The notes under the pieces: model-generated | What the model was told of the DNA's origin: nothing | Seen by the model: only the letters and a program-made list of their open reading frames with translations | Database searches by the model: none | DNA from: Streptomyces griseoflavus | GTDB taxonomy: Bacteria > Actinomycetota > Actinomycetes > Streptomycetales > Streptomycetaceae | Length of the DNA stretch: 64,000 nt | Direction of reading: 5' to 3' | NCBI RefSeq assembly: GCF_014649995.1 | Contig: NZ_BMUC01000002.1 | Span: forward strand, 128,497-192,496 | Shown: piece after piece, positions 34,281-43,670 of the stretch | Position numbering within the stretch: position 1 is the stretch's first letter | Layout: each line of letters opens with the position of its first letter | Translations under genes and position numbers: made by a program

Positions 34281-37200
34281 CTAACGGGCCGTCACCAGGA
34301 GTTCCGTCTCCTCCTCCCGCCGTGCCATCGCGCGCAACGGTCCCTCGGCGGCGACGAGTTCGGCGTACGGTCCGCGCTGCACCACCCGCCCCGTCTCCAG
34401 CACGACGACCTCGTCCACCGCGTCGAGACCGGCCAGCCGGTGGGTGATGAGCAGCGTCGTGCGCCCCTCCGTGGCGGCCAGCAGATCGGCGGTGAGCGCG
34501 TCGGCGGTCGCCAGGTCGAGGTGTTCCGCCGGTTCGTCCAGCACCAGGACGGGGAAGTCCGCCAGCAGTGCCCGGGCGAGTGCCAGCCGCTGCCGCTGCC
34601 CGCCGGACAACCGCGCCCCGTGCTCACCGACGAGCGTGTCGAGCCCGTCGGGCAGGCCGTCGGCCCAGTCCAGCAGCCGGGCCCGGCCGAGCGCGTCGCG
34701 CAGTTCGTCCTCGGTGGCGTCCTTCCTGGCCAGAAGCAGGTTCTCCCTGATCGAGCTGTTGAAGAGGTGCGCGTCCTGCGCGCACAGTCCGACCAGCCGC
34801 CGGACGTCGTCGCCGTCCAGGGCACGGGCGTCCACTCCGGCCAGCGTGTACGAGCCCGCAGCCGGGTCCAGGAACCGCAGCAGCGTCTGCGCGAGCGTCG
34901 TCTTGCCCGATCCGGAAGGGCCGACCACCGCGATGCGACGGCCCTCTTCCACGGTCAGGTCAAGTCCGGCGAGCGCGTCCCGTTCCTGCCCGGCGTGCCG
35001 CGCGGTCAGCCCCTTGACCACCAGGGGGAACGGCGAGACGGGCGCCTGGCGCGGCGTCCCGGGCTCCCGCACGGGCGCCGGGGCGTCCAGTACCTCGTAC
35101 ACGCGCTCCGCGCTGCGGCGCACCCGCTGCCGGTACTGCACGGCGAGCGGCATCACCGAAACAGCCTCGAACGCGGCGAGCGGGGTGAGGATCACGACAG
35201 CCAGCGCGACACCGTCCAGCCGGCCGGAGGACACCGCCTCGACGCCGACGAGCGCGGCCGCCGCGACGGTCAGACCGGAGATCAGCGCGGTCAGCCCGTC
35301 GCCGAGCGCGGTGGCGGTGGCCGCGCGCGCGTCGATCCGGGTGAGCGTGGCGTCGGCCCGCTGTGCCGCGGCGGTCCGGGAGGGCAGGGCACCGGCGACG
35401 GTCAGCTCGGCGGTGCCGGTGAGCAGGTCGGTCACCCGGGTCGCCAGCACGCCCCGGGCCGGAGCCAGCCTGCGCTCGGCCCTGCGGGCCACCGCACCGG
35501 TCAGCAGGGGCACACCGGCGCCCGCCGCCAGCAGCCCCGCCGCGAGCACGGCACCGGCCTCGGGCAGCAGCCATGCGGTGAAGCCGACGGACAGCGCGGA
35601 GACGGCGACGGCCGCGCCGGCCGGCAGCATCCAGCGCAGCCAGTAGTCCTGGAGTGCGTCCACGTCCGAGACCAGCCGGGAAAGGAGGTCGCCCCGGCGG
35701 GCACCGCGCAGTCCGGCGGGCGCCAGCCGTTCGAGGCGCCGGTACACCGCGACCCGGGTGTCGGCCAGCATGCGCAGGACGGCGTCGTGCGAGACGAGCC
35801 GTTCGGCGTACCGGAACACGGCCCGGCCGATACCGAAGGCCCGGGTCGCCGTCACGGCCACCATCAGATACAGCACGGGCGGCTGCTGGGAGGCCCGGGA
35901 GATGAGCCAGCCGGACGTCGCCATGAGCCCGACCGCACTCCCGAGGGCGAGGGTGCCCAGCAGCAGCGCGAGGGTGATCCGCCCACGGCGTGCGCCGGAC
36001 AGGGCACGGACCCGGGTGAGCACACCGCCCCGGACCGGTTCCGCGTCGTCGGACCGGGCGGGTCCGCCCTCCGGTGCGGGGCCGGCCTCGGCGGCCGGTA
36101 CGGGTCCGGCCGTCCGGACCGCGGACTCCTCGTGACCGCCGGTGGAGACCGGTTCCGCGATCCGAACCACCCGGTCCGCGACGGCCAGCAGCGCCGGACG
36201 GTGCACGACGAGGAGTACCGTCCGGCCGACCGCCAGCCGGCGTACCGCCGCCACGATCTCGGCCTCGGTGGCGCCGTCCAGCGCGGCCGTCGGTTCGTCG
36301 AGCAGGAGAACGGGCCGGTCGGCGAGGAACGCCCGGGCCAGCGCGAGCCGCTGCCGCTGCCCGGCCGAAAGACCCGCTCCGTCCTCGCCCAGCACGGTGT
36401 CGGCGCCCTCGGGCAGGGCGTCCACGAACTCCAGCGCGCCCGCGTCCCGCAGGGCGCGCCGCACGGCGTCGTCGTCCGCGCCGGGCCGGGCCAGCCGTAC
36501 GTTCTCCGCGATCGTCCCCGCGTACAGGTGCGGACGCTGGGGCACCCAGGCGACGTGCCGGTGCCACTGGGCGAGGTCGAGTCCGCGGAGGTCGGCTCCG
36601 CCGATCCGCACCGCGCCCCCCGTGGGACGGACGAACCCCAGCAGCACGTTGAGCAGGGTCGACTTTCCGGCACCGCTCGGACCGACGAGGGCGACCGTCT
36701 CACCGGGAGCGACGGTGAAGGACACGTCCGCCACGGCATCCGTGGACCGGCCCGCGTACCGGACCGTCACGTCCTCGAAGGAGACGGCGCCCTGGGGAAC
36801 CGTTCCTGTTCCGGTCGTGGGAACGGGTGTCTCCAGCACGGAGAAGATGTCCTCAGCCGCCCCGAGGCCCTCCGCGGCGGCGTGGTACTGGGCACCGACC
36901 TGCCGCAACGGCAGATAGGCCTCCGGCGCCAGGATCAGGATGAGCAGGCCGGTGTAGAGATCCATGTGGCCGTACACGAGCCGCATGCCGATCGTCACGG
37001 CGACCAGCGCCACCGAGAGCGTGGCGAGCAGTTCCAGCGCGAAGGAGGAGATGAAGGCGATCCGCAGCGTCCGCATGGTCGCCCGCCGGTAGTCGGCGGT
37101 GATCCGCCGGATCGACTCCGCCTGGGCCTTGGCCCGCCCGAACACCTTGAGCGTGGGCAGCCCGGCGACGACGTCCAGGAAGTGGCCGGACAGCCGGGAC

Positions 37201-37778
37201 AGCATCAGCCACTGACGGTCCATCCGGGACTGGGTGACCCAGCCGATCAGCACCATGAAGACCGGGATGAGCGGCAGGGTTCCCGCGATGATCGCCGCCG
37301 AGACCCACTCCTCGGTGACGATCCTCGCCAGCACCGCCACCGGCACGACCACCGCGAGCCCCAGCTGGGGCAGGTAGCGCGAGAAGTAACCGTCGAGCGC
37401 GTCGACTCCCCGGGTGGCCAGGGCGACCAGCGATCCGGTGCGCTGTCCGCCCAGCCACTCCGGGCCCAGCGCCGTCGCCCGGTCCAGGAGCCGCCCCCGC
37501 AGTTCCGACTTCACCGCGGCACTCGCCCGGTGCGCCGCCAGTTCGGTCAGCCAGCCGACCAGCCCGCGGCCGGCCGCCACGACGGCGAGCAGCAGCAGGG
37601 GAGTGGCGAGTTCACCGGCGGACAGGCCGTCCTCGAACGCGCCCACCACGATCTCGGCGATGAGCATGGCCTGGGCGATGACCAGCACCGCGCCGACGAC
37701 GCCCAGGCCGACGACCGCCACCAGGAAGCCCCGGGTGGCACGGGCGTACCGGAGCAGTCGCGGATCGATTGGTTTCAC
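34281..37778 (-). CDS. cydCD: CydD-CydC fused ABC exporter for cytochrome bd assembly
   Basis: About 1165 aa, roughly twice a single CydD or CydC: two complete half-transporters in one chain. The first half has Walker A GPSGAGKST (near residue 362) and signature LSAGQRQRL, the second GPSGSGKTT (near 951) and LSGGQRQRL, each behind a six-helix membrane domain. The complex exports thiols or balances heme in the assembly of bd oxidase. A parS site overlaps the start: GTG 37787 reads into it, while GTG 37778 inside it has better spacing from GAGG, and I prefer the latter. Third gene of the cyd operon. Confidence 0.93.
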   Translation of the reverse strand: MKPIDPRLLRYARATRGFLVAVVGLGVVGAVLVIAQAMLIAEIVVGAFEDGLSAGELATPLLLLAVVAAGRGLVGWLTELAAHRASAAVKSELRGRLLDRATALGPEWLGGQRTGSLVALATRGVDALDGYFSRYLPQLGLAVVVPVAVLARIVTEEWVSAAIIAGTLPLIPVFMVLIGWVTQSRMDRQWLMLSRLSGHFLDVVAGLPTLKVFGRAKAQAESIRRITADYRRATMRTLRIAFISSFALELLATLSVALVAVTIGMRLVYGHMDLYTGLLILILAPEAYLPLRQVGAQYHAAAEGLGAAEDIFSVLETPVPTTGTGTVPQGAVSFEDVTVRYAGRSTDAVADVSFTVAPGETVALVGPSGAGKSTLLNVLLGFVRPTGGAVRIGGADLRGLDLAQWHRHVAWVPQRPHLYAGTIAENVRLARPGADDDAVRRALRDAGALEFVDALPEGADTVLGEDGAGLSAGQRQRLALARAFLADRPVLLLDEPTAALDGATEAEIVAAVRRLAVGRTVLLVVHRPALLAVADRVVRIAEPVSTGGHEESAVRTAGPVPAAEAGPAPEGGPARSDDAEPVRGGVLTRVRALSGARRGRITLALLLGTLALGSAVGLMATSGWLISRASQQPPVLYLMVAVTATRAFGIGRAVFRYAERLVSHDAVLRMLADTRVAVYRRLERLAPAGLRGARRGDLLSRLVSDVDALQDYWLRWMLPAGAAVAVSALSVGFTAWLLPEAGAVLAAGLLAAGAGVPLLTGAVARRAERRLAPARGVLATRVTDLLTGTAELTVAGALPSRTAAAQRADATLTRIDARAATATALGDGLTALISGLTVAAAALVGVEAVSSGRLDGVALAVVILTPLAAFEAVSVMPLAVQYRQRVRRSAERVYEVLDAPAPVREPGTPRQAPVSPFPLVVKGLTARHAGQERDALAGLDLTVEEGRRIAVVGPSGSGKTTLAQTLLRFLDPAAGSYTLAGVDARALDGDDVRRLVGLCAQDAHLFNSSIRENLLLARKDATEDELRDALGRARLLDWADGLPDGLDTLVGEHGARLSGGQRQRLALARALLADFPVLVLDEPAEHLDLATADALTADLLAATEGRTTLLITHRLAGLDAVDEVVVLETGRVVQRGPYAELVAAEGPLRAMARREEETELLVTAR

Positions 37779-37785
37779 GTGAAAC
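37772..37785. promoter_or_regulatory. parS site at the start of cydCD
   Basis: GTTTCACGTGAAAC, perfect consensus, overlapping both candidate start codons of cydCD and lying 5 bp from the cydB stop. Confidence 0.9.
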
Positions 37786-37790
37786 ACACC

Positions 37791-38795
37791 TCAGTGCACG
37801 GGGTCGGCGATGTGCTGGGTACCGATCCGCTTGCGGAACACCCAGTAGGTCCAGCCCTGGTAGGCCATCACCATCGGCGTGGCGATCACCGCGAGCCAGG
37901 TCATGATCTTGAGCGTGTAGGGGCCGGAGGAGGCGTTGGTGACGGTCAGGCTCCAGTCCGGGTCGAGCGTGGACGGCATGACGTTCGGGAACAGCGTCAG
38001 GAAGAGCATCGCCACGGCGGCCACGATGGTGACGCCGGACAGGGCGAACGACCATCCCTCACGCCCCGCCCGGTTCGTCAGCAGCGCGGCGACCAGGGAG
38101 CCGACCGCCACGGCCAGCGCGACCAGGCTGGCACCGTCCCCCTTGTCGGCCTGGGTCCAGAGCAGGAAGACCAGCGCCAGTCCGGCGGTGACCAGACCCA
38201 CGCGCTGGGCGAGCGTCCGCGCGCGTTCACGGATCTCACCGACCGTCTTGAGGGCCGTGAACACCGCGCCGTGGAAGGTGAAGAGCGTCAGGGTGACCAG
38301 GCCGCCCAGTACCGCGTAGGGGTTGAGCAGGTCCCCGACAGTGCCCACGTACTCGAAGTCGGCGTCGATCTTCACGCCGCGGACGATGTTCCCGAAGGCC
38401 ACGCCCCACAGGAACGCCGGGAGCAGCGAGGTCCAGAAGATCGCCGTCTCCCAGTTGCGCTGCCAGTTCTCCTCCGGCCGCTTCGCCCGGTACTCGAAGG
38501 CGACACCGCGCACGATCAGGCAGACCAGGATGAGCAGCAGGGGCAGGTAGAAGCCCGAGAAGAGGGTGGCGTACCACTCCGGGAAGGCGGCGAAGGTCGC
38601 GCCGCCGGCCGTGAGCAGCCACACCTCGTTGCCGTCCCAGACGGGGCCGATGGTGTTGATCAGCACCCGCTTCTCGGCACGGTCGCGGGCGAGCAGCCGG
38701 GTGAGGATGCCGACCCCGAAGTCGAAGCCCTCCAGGAAGAAGTAGCCGATCCACAGGACGGCGATCAGTACGAACCAGACGTTGTGCAGTTCCAT
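37791..38795 (-). CDS. cydB: Cytochrome bd oxidase subunit II
   Basis: About 334 aa, with nine predicted helices. The N-terminus LHNVWFVLIAVLWIGYFFLE followed by GFDFGVG is the classic CydB signature, and GPVWDGNEVWLLTAGGATFA the second conserved block. Together with CydA it forms the quinol oxidase that reduces O2 at low oxygen tension. It begins 20 bp after the cydA stop and ends next to cydCD. Confidence 0.96.
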   Translation of the reverse strand: MELHNVWFVLIAVLWIGYFFLEGFDFGVGILTRLLARDRAEKRVLINTIGPVWDGNEVWLLTAGGATFAAFPEWYATLFSGFYLPLLLILVCLIVRGVAFEYRAKRPEENWQRNWETAIFWTSLLPAFLWGVAFGNIVRGVKIDADFEYVGTVGDLLNPYAVLGGLVTLTLFTFHGAVFTALKTVGEIRERARTLAQRVGLVTAGLALVFLLWTQADKGDGASLVALAVAVGSLVAALLTNRAGREGWSFALSGVTIVAAVAMLFLTLFPNVMPSTLDPDWSLTVTNASSGPYTLKIMTWLAVIATPMVMAYQGWTYWVFRKRIGTQHIADPVH

Positions 38796-38815
38796 GACAG
38801 TGGGGCTCCCTCGGC

Positions 38816-40321
38816 CTAGTACGAGAAGGCCATCGGTTTGTCGGCGTCACGGAGGTCGCCGCCGAGCTTCGTGGGCGGGTTGAGGTCGGACTCGCTGAGC
38901 TCCGGCGGGCCGGCCTTGACGTACTTGGCGAGCAGCCTGACCTCGATGACGGCCAGGACGGCGTAGAGCAGGGTGAAGACGGACATCGAGGTGATGACCT
39001 CGGCCGTGGACACACCGGGGGAGACGGCGTCCTCGGTCCGCATCACGCCGTAGACCACCCAGGGCTGCCGCCCCATCTCGGTGAAGATCCAGCCCCAGGC
39101 GTTGGCGATCAGCGGGAAGGCCATGGTCCACAGCGCCAGCAGCCAGTACAGCCGGGTGAGCCGGGAGCCGAGCGGATTCCTCAGCAGCACCAGGCGCGGG
39201 ACCTCGTCGTCCCCGGTGCGGTGGGCGGCCGGCAGCAGGAACCTCTTGCGGGTGAGCCAGAGCCCGAGCAGGCCGAGCGAGAAGGAGGCCATGCCGAAGC
39301 CGATCATCCAGCGGAAGCCCCAGTAGGCGACGGGCACGATGGGCTTGTAGTCGCCGGGACCGTACTTCTCCTGCAGGGCCTCGTTGGTGTCGTTGATGCC
39401 GGGCACGTACGACTCGAAGTCGCTGTGGGCGAGGAAGGAGAGCAGTCCGGGGATCTCCAGGGCGACCTTGTTGTGCCCCTCGTCGACGTCCCCGTAGGCG
39501 AAGACGGAGAAGGGTGCCGGCTCCTCACCGTCCCACAGGGCTTCGGCGGCGGCCATCTTCATCGGCTGCTGCTCGTACATGACCTTGCCGAGGGTGTCGC
39601 CGCTGACCGCGGTGAACAGGCCGCCGACCGCGAGGGTGACCAGGCCGAGGCGGAGGGAGGTCCGCATCACGGGGATGTGCTTCTTGCGCATGAGGTGGAA
39701 GGCGGCGATGCCCACCATGAAGGCACCACCGGTCAGGAAGGCCGCGGAGAAGCTGTGGAAGACCTGGTTGAGCGTGGTGTTCTGGGTGAGCACCAGCCAG
39801 AAGTCGGTGAGCTCGGCACGGCCCTTCTCCTCGTTGATCCGGTAGCCGACCGGGTGCTGCATCCAGGAGTTGGCGGCGAGGATGAAGTACGCCGACAGCA
39901 GGGTGCCGATCGAGACCATCCATATGCAGGCCAGGTGGATCTTCTTGGGCAGCTTGTCCCAGCCGAAGATCCACAGGCCGATGAAGGTGGACTCGAAGAA
40001 GAACGCGATCAGGGCCTCGAAGGCGAGCGGGGCGCCGAAGACGTCACCGACGAATCGCGAGTAGTCGGACCAGTTCATGCCGAACTGGAACTCCTGCACG
40101 ATGCCGGTGACCACACCCATCGCGATGTTGATCAGGAAGAGCTTCCCCCAGAACTTCGTCGCCCCGAGGTACTTCTCCTTCCCGGTGCGCACCCAGGCGG
40201 TCTGCAGCCCGGCGACAAGGGCGGCCAGCGAGATCGTCAGGGGAACGAAGAGGAAGTGGTAGACGGTGGTGATGCCGAACTGCCATCGCGCCAGGGTCTC
40301 CGGCGCCAGAGCCAGATCCAC
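38816..40321 (-). CDS. cydA: Cytochrome bd oxidase subunit I
   Basis: About 501 aa. Conserved are LARWQFGITTVYHFLFVPLT with the His ligand of a b heme, GVVTGIVQEFQFGMNW with the Glu of the proton/oxygen site, and the later GFRWMIGFGMASF with the Met ligand region. The Q-loop is of the short type usual in Gram-positive bacteria. First gene of the cydAB-cydCD operon; the upstream gap carries a Rex-type operator, so expression should rise when NADH/NAD+ increases. Confidence 0.96.
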   Translation of the reverse strand: MDLALAPETLARWQFGITTVYHFLFVPLTISLAALVAGLQTAWVRTGKEKYLGATKFWGKLFLINIAMGVVTGIVQEFQFGMNWSDYSRFVGDVFGAPLAFEALIAFFFESTFIGLWIFGWDKLPKKIHLACIWMVSIGTLLSAYFILAANSWMQHPVGYRINEEKGRAELTDFWLVLTQNTTLNQVFHSFSAAFLTGGAFMVGIAAFHLMRKKHIPVMRTSLRLGLVTLAVGGLFTAVSGDTLGKVMYEQQPMKMAAAEALWDGEEPAPFSVFAYGDVDEGHNKVALEIPGLLSFLAHSDFESYVPGINDTNEALQEKYGPGDYKPIVPVAYWGFRWMIGFGMASFSLGLLGLWLTRKRFLLPAAHRTGDDEVPRLVLLRNPLGSRLTRLYWLLALWTMAFPLIANAWGWIFTEMGRQPWVVYGVMRTEDAVSPGVSTAEVITSMSVFTLLYAVLAVIEVRLLAKYVKAGPPELSESDLNPPTKLGGDLRDADKPMAFSY

Positions 40322-40403
40322 GTCGTCGCTCCTTACTCAGCGGTGGTCACAGCGACCGCTTGATCCCGTTCGTCCCGCCGCATCTCGGGAAAACGGGATG
40401 CGC

Positions 40404-40426
40404 TTGTGAACGCGTTCACATTCACA
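40404..40426. promoter_or_regulatory. Rex operator upstream of cydA
   Basis: TGTGAACGCGTTCACA (40405-40420) is a perfect palindrome and matches the S. coelicolor Rex operator consensus TGTGAACNNNTTCACA-type sites. It is directly followed by TTCACAA, giving an overlapping second right half-site. Rex is the NADH/NAD+ sensing repressor of cydABCD in that organism. Confidence 0.88.
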
Positions 40427-40611
40427 AGCAATTATGACCTACCGCTTTTCAGACCCGGAAGGGGGGTCCCCTGTGACGTCAACCCCTTTGTGGACCCGTC
40501 CGGGCACACACGGGAGCGGCCGGCGGATGCCCGCCGGCCGCCCGGAAGCGCGCGCCGTTCAGTTCCTGCCCGCCGATCACGGCGCCTTCCCGATCGCAGC
40601 GTCCGTGCCGG

Positions 40612-41691
40612 TCAGACCTCCTTGCGGAAGCCCTCCGTCACCTTGAGGAAGATGTCGTTCGCCTCGGTCTCCCCGATCGTGACCCGCACCCCCTCCCCCG
40701 GGAACGGCCGGACGACCACACCCGCCTGCTCGCACGCCTGCGCGAACGGCACGGTGGCCTCCCCCAGCCGCAGCCACACGAAGTTGGCCTGCGTCTCGGG
40801 CACCGTCCACCCCTGGGCCCGCAGCCCGTCCATCACCCGGTTCCGCTCGCACACCAGCGAGCCGACCCGGCCGATCAGCTCGTCCTCGGCCCGCAGCGAG
40901 GCGATCGCCGCGTCCTGGGCGATCTGGCTCACCCCGAACGGCACCGCCGTCTTGCGCAGCGCCGCGGCCACCGGCTCGTGCGCGATGGCGAAGCCGACCC
41001 GCAGCCCCGCGAGGCCGTACGCCTTGGAGAAGGTCCGCAGGACACAGACGTTGGGCCGCTCCCGGTAGATCTCGACCCCGTCCGGCACCTCGGTGTCGCG
41101 GATGAACTCGCGGTAGGCCTCGTCGAGGACCACCAGGACGTCGCCGGGCACCCGGTCGAGGAAACGCTCCAGCCCGGCCCGCCGCACCACCGTGCCGGTG
41201 GGGTTGTTCGGGTTGCAGACGAAGATCAGCCGGGTCCGGTCGGTGATCGCGTCGGCCATCGCGTCCAGGTCGTGCACATCGCCCGGGGTCAGCGGCACCT
41301 GGACCGACGTGGCACCGCTGATCTGAGTGATGATCGGGTACGCCTCGAACGACCGCCAGGCGTAGATCACCTCGTCGCCCGGCCCGGCGGTCGCCTGCAG
41401 CAGCTGCTGGGCGACACCGACCGAACCGGTGCCGGTGGCCACGTGGGAGGCGGGCACGCCGAACCGTTCGGACAGCTCGGCCATCAGACCCGTACAGGCC
41501 ATGTCCGGGTAGCGGTTGAAGGTGGCGGCAGAGGCCGCCACGGTCTCCATCACGCCCGGCAGCGGCGGATAGGGGTTCTCGTTGGAGGACAGTTTGTACG
41601 CCACCGGGCCACCGGCCGCCGCCGGCTTGCCCGGCTTGTACGTGGGGATCCCCTCCAGCTCGGCGCGCAGCTTGGGGCTCGTCTCGCTCAC
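40612..41691 (-). CDS. hisC: Histidinol-phosphate (aromatic) aminotransferase
   Basis: About 359 aa, PLP fold type I. Landmarks: [12 protein letters not shown] near the N-terminus, [10 protein letters not shown], the DEAYREF strand and the PLP lysine in [15 protein letters not shown]. It catalyses the transamination of histidinol phosphate in His synthesis; stand-alone copies away from the his operon, as here, may also serve aromatic amino acids. GTG 41691 has GAGGAGGA just upstream. It is 290 bp from cydA and separately controlled by position. Confidence 0.88.
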   Translation of the reverse strand: MSETSPKLRAELEGIPTYKPGKPAAAGGPVAYKLSSNENPYPPLPGVMETVAASAATFNRYPDMACTGLMAELSERFGVPASHVATGTGSVGVAQQLLQATAGPGDEVIYAWRSFEAYPIITQISGATSVQVPLTPGDVHDLDAMADAITDRTRLIFVCNPNNPTGTVVRRAGLERFLDRVPGDVLVVLDEAYREFIRDTEVPDGVEIYRERPNVCVLRTFSKAYGLAGLRVGFAIAHEPVAAALRKTAVPFGVSQIAQDAAIASLRAEDELIGRVGSLVCERNRVMDGLRAQGWTVPETQANFVWLRLGEATVPFAQACEQAGVVVRPFPGEGVRVTIGETEANDIFLKVTEGFRKEV

Positions 41692-42151
41692 CGCAGTCCT
41701 CCTCGCGAAGACCGGCGGCCCATGACCGCCGCCGACATCCAATACTGCTCACCTTATGAGGATTCGGCGCCGCTGCGTATAGGGATGGCAGTGGGGCGGC
41801 TCCTGAGGGAGCCGGCCCGTCACCGTCCCATCGGCCACAGGAGCAACAGGGGCAACATCACCCGAAGGGGTACGAACGGCGCGCGAGCAAGGGGCGCGCC
41901 GCACATATATCTACGCGCCGGTAGTTCGCGCCGTGGCGCGCATCCCTCGTGCAGGTGAGTTGAGACCTCTTCGCAACATCGGACCCTCGCCAGGTCCGCA
42001 TGCGTCGACACGTCAGGTCCTGCCATTGGAACGTTCAACACCCTTTATTTCCAAGGAGTTTGCCCGTTAATGATCTTGCAGAAACGTGCCTGTCAATGAG
42101 TGCATATGCGTCCGCCCTACCCCACCGCATGAGCCCTACTATCGGCTCGCC
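41692..42151. other. 460-bp divergent intergenic region
   Basis: Separates hisC from the LacI-type regulator. The stretch 41990-42110 is more A/T-rich than the surroundings and contains a possible 9-codon leader frame (separate entry). A pair GAACGTTC at 42028-42035 is a perfect 8-bp palindrome. No supported gene; an apparent frame on the minus strand (41820-42041) is Arg/Ala-rich noise. Confidence 0.45.
42070..42099 (+). CDS. Possible 9-codon upstream leader frame
   Basis: ATG 42070 opens MILQKRACQ and stops at 42097-42099; AAGGAG lies 11 bases upstream. It ends 52 bp before the LacI-family gene. Such a short frame may be chance, but the ribosome-binding site makes a translated leader possible. 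Confidence 0.2.
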   Translation: MILQKRACQ

Positions 42152-43264
42152 ATGACAGCAGCAGGGAAGCACCAGGTGAGTCGCGCGGAAACCTCACGCC
42201 GAGGCAGCCGGCCGGGTCGGGCGGGCATCAGGGACGTGGCCGCCGCCGCCGGAGTCTCCATCACGACCGTCTCCGACGCCCTCAACGGCAAGGGGCGGCT
42301 CCCGGACGCCACCCGGCGCCACGTCCGCGAGGTGGCCGACAGACTGGGATACCGCCCGTCGGCCGCCGCCCGTACGCTCCGCACCGGAAAGTCCGGGCTC
42401 ATCGGACTGACCGTGACGACCTACGGGGATGAACCTTTCACCTTCACCGAGTTCGCGTACTTCGCCGAGATGGCGCGCGCCGCCACCTCCGCCGCGCTCG
42501 CCCGCGGCTACGCCCTCGTCATCCTCCCCGCGACCTCCCGCCACGACGTGTGGTCCAACGTCGCCCTGGACGGCACGGTCGTCATCGACCCCTCCGACCA
42601 GGACCCCGTGGTCAGTGAGCTCGTCCGCCAGGGCTTACCGGTCGTCTCCGACGGCCGCCCGGCCGGGTCACTGCCGGTCACGGCGTGGGTCGACAACGAC
42701 CACGAGGCCGCCGTCCTCGGCATCCTGGACCACCTCGCCGACGCGGGCGCCCGCCGGATCGGCCTGCTCACCGGCACGACCACCGACACCTACACCCACC
42801 TGTCGACCACCGCCTACCTGCGCTGGTGCGAGCGCGTGGGCCAGGATCCGGTGTACGAGGCCTACCCGGCGCACGATCCGTGCGCGGGCGCCGTCGCCGC
42901 CGACCGGCTGCTCGCCCGCCCCGACCGCCCCGACGCCGTGTACGGCCTCTTCGACCCCAACGGCACGGACCTGCTCGCCGCCGCCCGCCGCTACGGCCTG
43001 CGCGTCCCGGACGACCTGCTGCTCGTGTGCTGCAGCGAGTCCACCGTCTACGCCAGCACCGAGCCGCCCGTCACGACGCTCTCCCTGAAGCCGCGCCGCA
43101 TCGGCACGGCGGTGGTCCAGCTGCTGATCGACGCCATCGAAGGAGTCGACTCCGACCATCCGGTCGAGCAGGTCATACCGACCGAGTTGATCGTGCGCAC
43201 CTCCTCGCAGCGCCGCCCGCCCCGTACGACGGTCAGCCCGCCGAGATCGCCGAAGGGGTCGTGA
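42152..43264 (+). CDS. LacI-family transcriptional regulator
   Basis: About 370 aa. The LacI helix-turn-helix and hinge are near residues 25-75: GIRDVAAAAGVSITTVSDAL and YRPSAAARTLRTGKSG. The rest is a periplasmic-binding-like ligand domain with GTVVIDPSDQDP and CSESTVYASTEPPVTTLSL. It binds an unknown small effector, probably a sugar. No sugar transport or catabolic genes adjoin, so it may act at distant targets. I chose ATG 42152; a GTG at 42086 would add 22 residues with no homology. Confidence 0.88.
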   Translation: MTAAGKHQVSRAETSRRGSRPGRAGIRDVAAAAGVSITTVSDALNGKGRLPDATRRHVREVADRLGYRPSAAARTLRTGKSGLIGLTVTTYGDEPFTFTEFAYFAEMARAATSAALARGYALVILPATSRHDVWSNVALDGTVVIDPSDQDPVVSELVRQGLPVVSDGRPAGSLPVTAWVDNDHEAAVLGILDHLADAGARRIGLLTGTTTDTYTHLSTTAYLRWCERVGQDPVYEAYPAHDPCAGAVAADRLLARPDRPDAVYGLFDPNGTDLLAAARRYGLRVPDDLLLVCCSESTVYASTEPPVTTLSLKPRRIGTAVVQLLIDAIEGVDSDHPVEQVIPTELIVRTSSQRRPPRTTVSPPRSPKGS

Positions 43265-43312
43265 GGCGCGAGGGCCGGGCGGGACCCGAGGAGGGCCCGG
43301 GGTGCGGACACC

Positions 43313-43335
43313 CCGCTTCCGGAGGGGGGAAGCGG
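43313..43335 (+). terminator. Terminator after the LacI-family gene
   Basis: CCGCTTCC (43313-43320) and GGAAGCGG (43328-43335) with a 7-base loop, preceded by a smaller GGGGTG/CACCCC hairpin. Confidence 0.55.
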
Positions 43336-43670
43336 AAGACGCTGCACTCCGGCCCTCCGAGGGTGCGGGCGGCCCCGGGAAGGGGTGGGCAGGTCACCGG
43401 CGGCGGTACGGCCGCCGGGAGACCTCCGGGCAAGGACACACGGCAGGAACGGTCACGGCGGGGAGCGCGCGGCCCGGGCGGTCACGGAGCAGCCGCATAA
43501 CGGTTCAAACAGGGCGAAAGCCGCGGTCAACCGGAGTCTCGCTCCGATTCACCACCCCTGGGTCATCACACAGAGCGATCCGCATTCCTATGATGGGCCC
43601 ACGACACCGCGGGCCGCTGCGACCAGGCAGTCCGATGCGGTGCAGAAGCGGCGCGATGGTGGAGGGGTCG
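43336..43670. other. 335-bp upstream region of the phosphatase gene
   Basis: Gene-free. TATGAT at 43589-43594 is a good -10 hexamer about 77 bp ahead of the phosphatase start, but no matching -35 is visible. Nothing else stands out. Confidence 0.4.

Noticed and set aside
34236-38819. Open frame of over 1500 codons on the plus strand opposite cydCD and cydB
   Set aside because: It mirrors the real genes in a frame kept open by G+C-rich third positions. The product is Arg/Gly/Gln-rich and resembles nothing, while cydCD and cydB are certain.
41820-42041. 73-codon minus-strand frame in the hisC/LacI gap
   Set aside because: Cys/Arg-rich, no ribosome-binding site and no similarity to anything I recognise.
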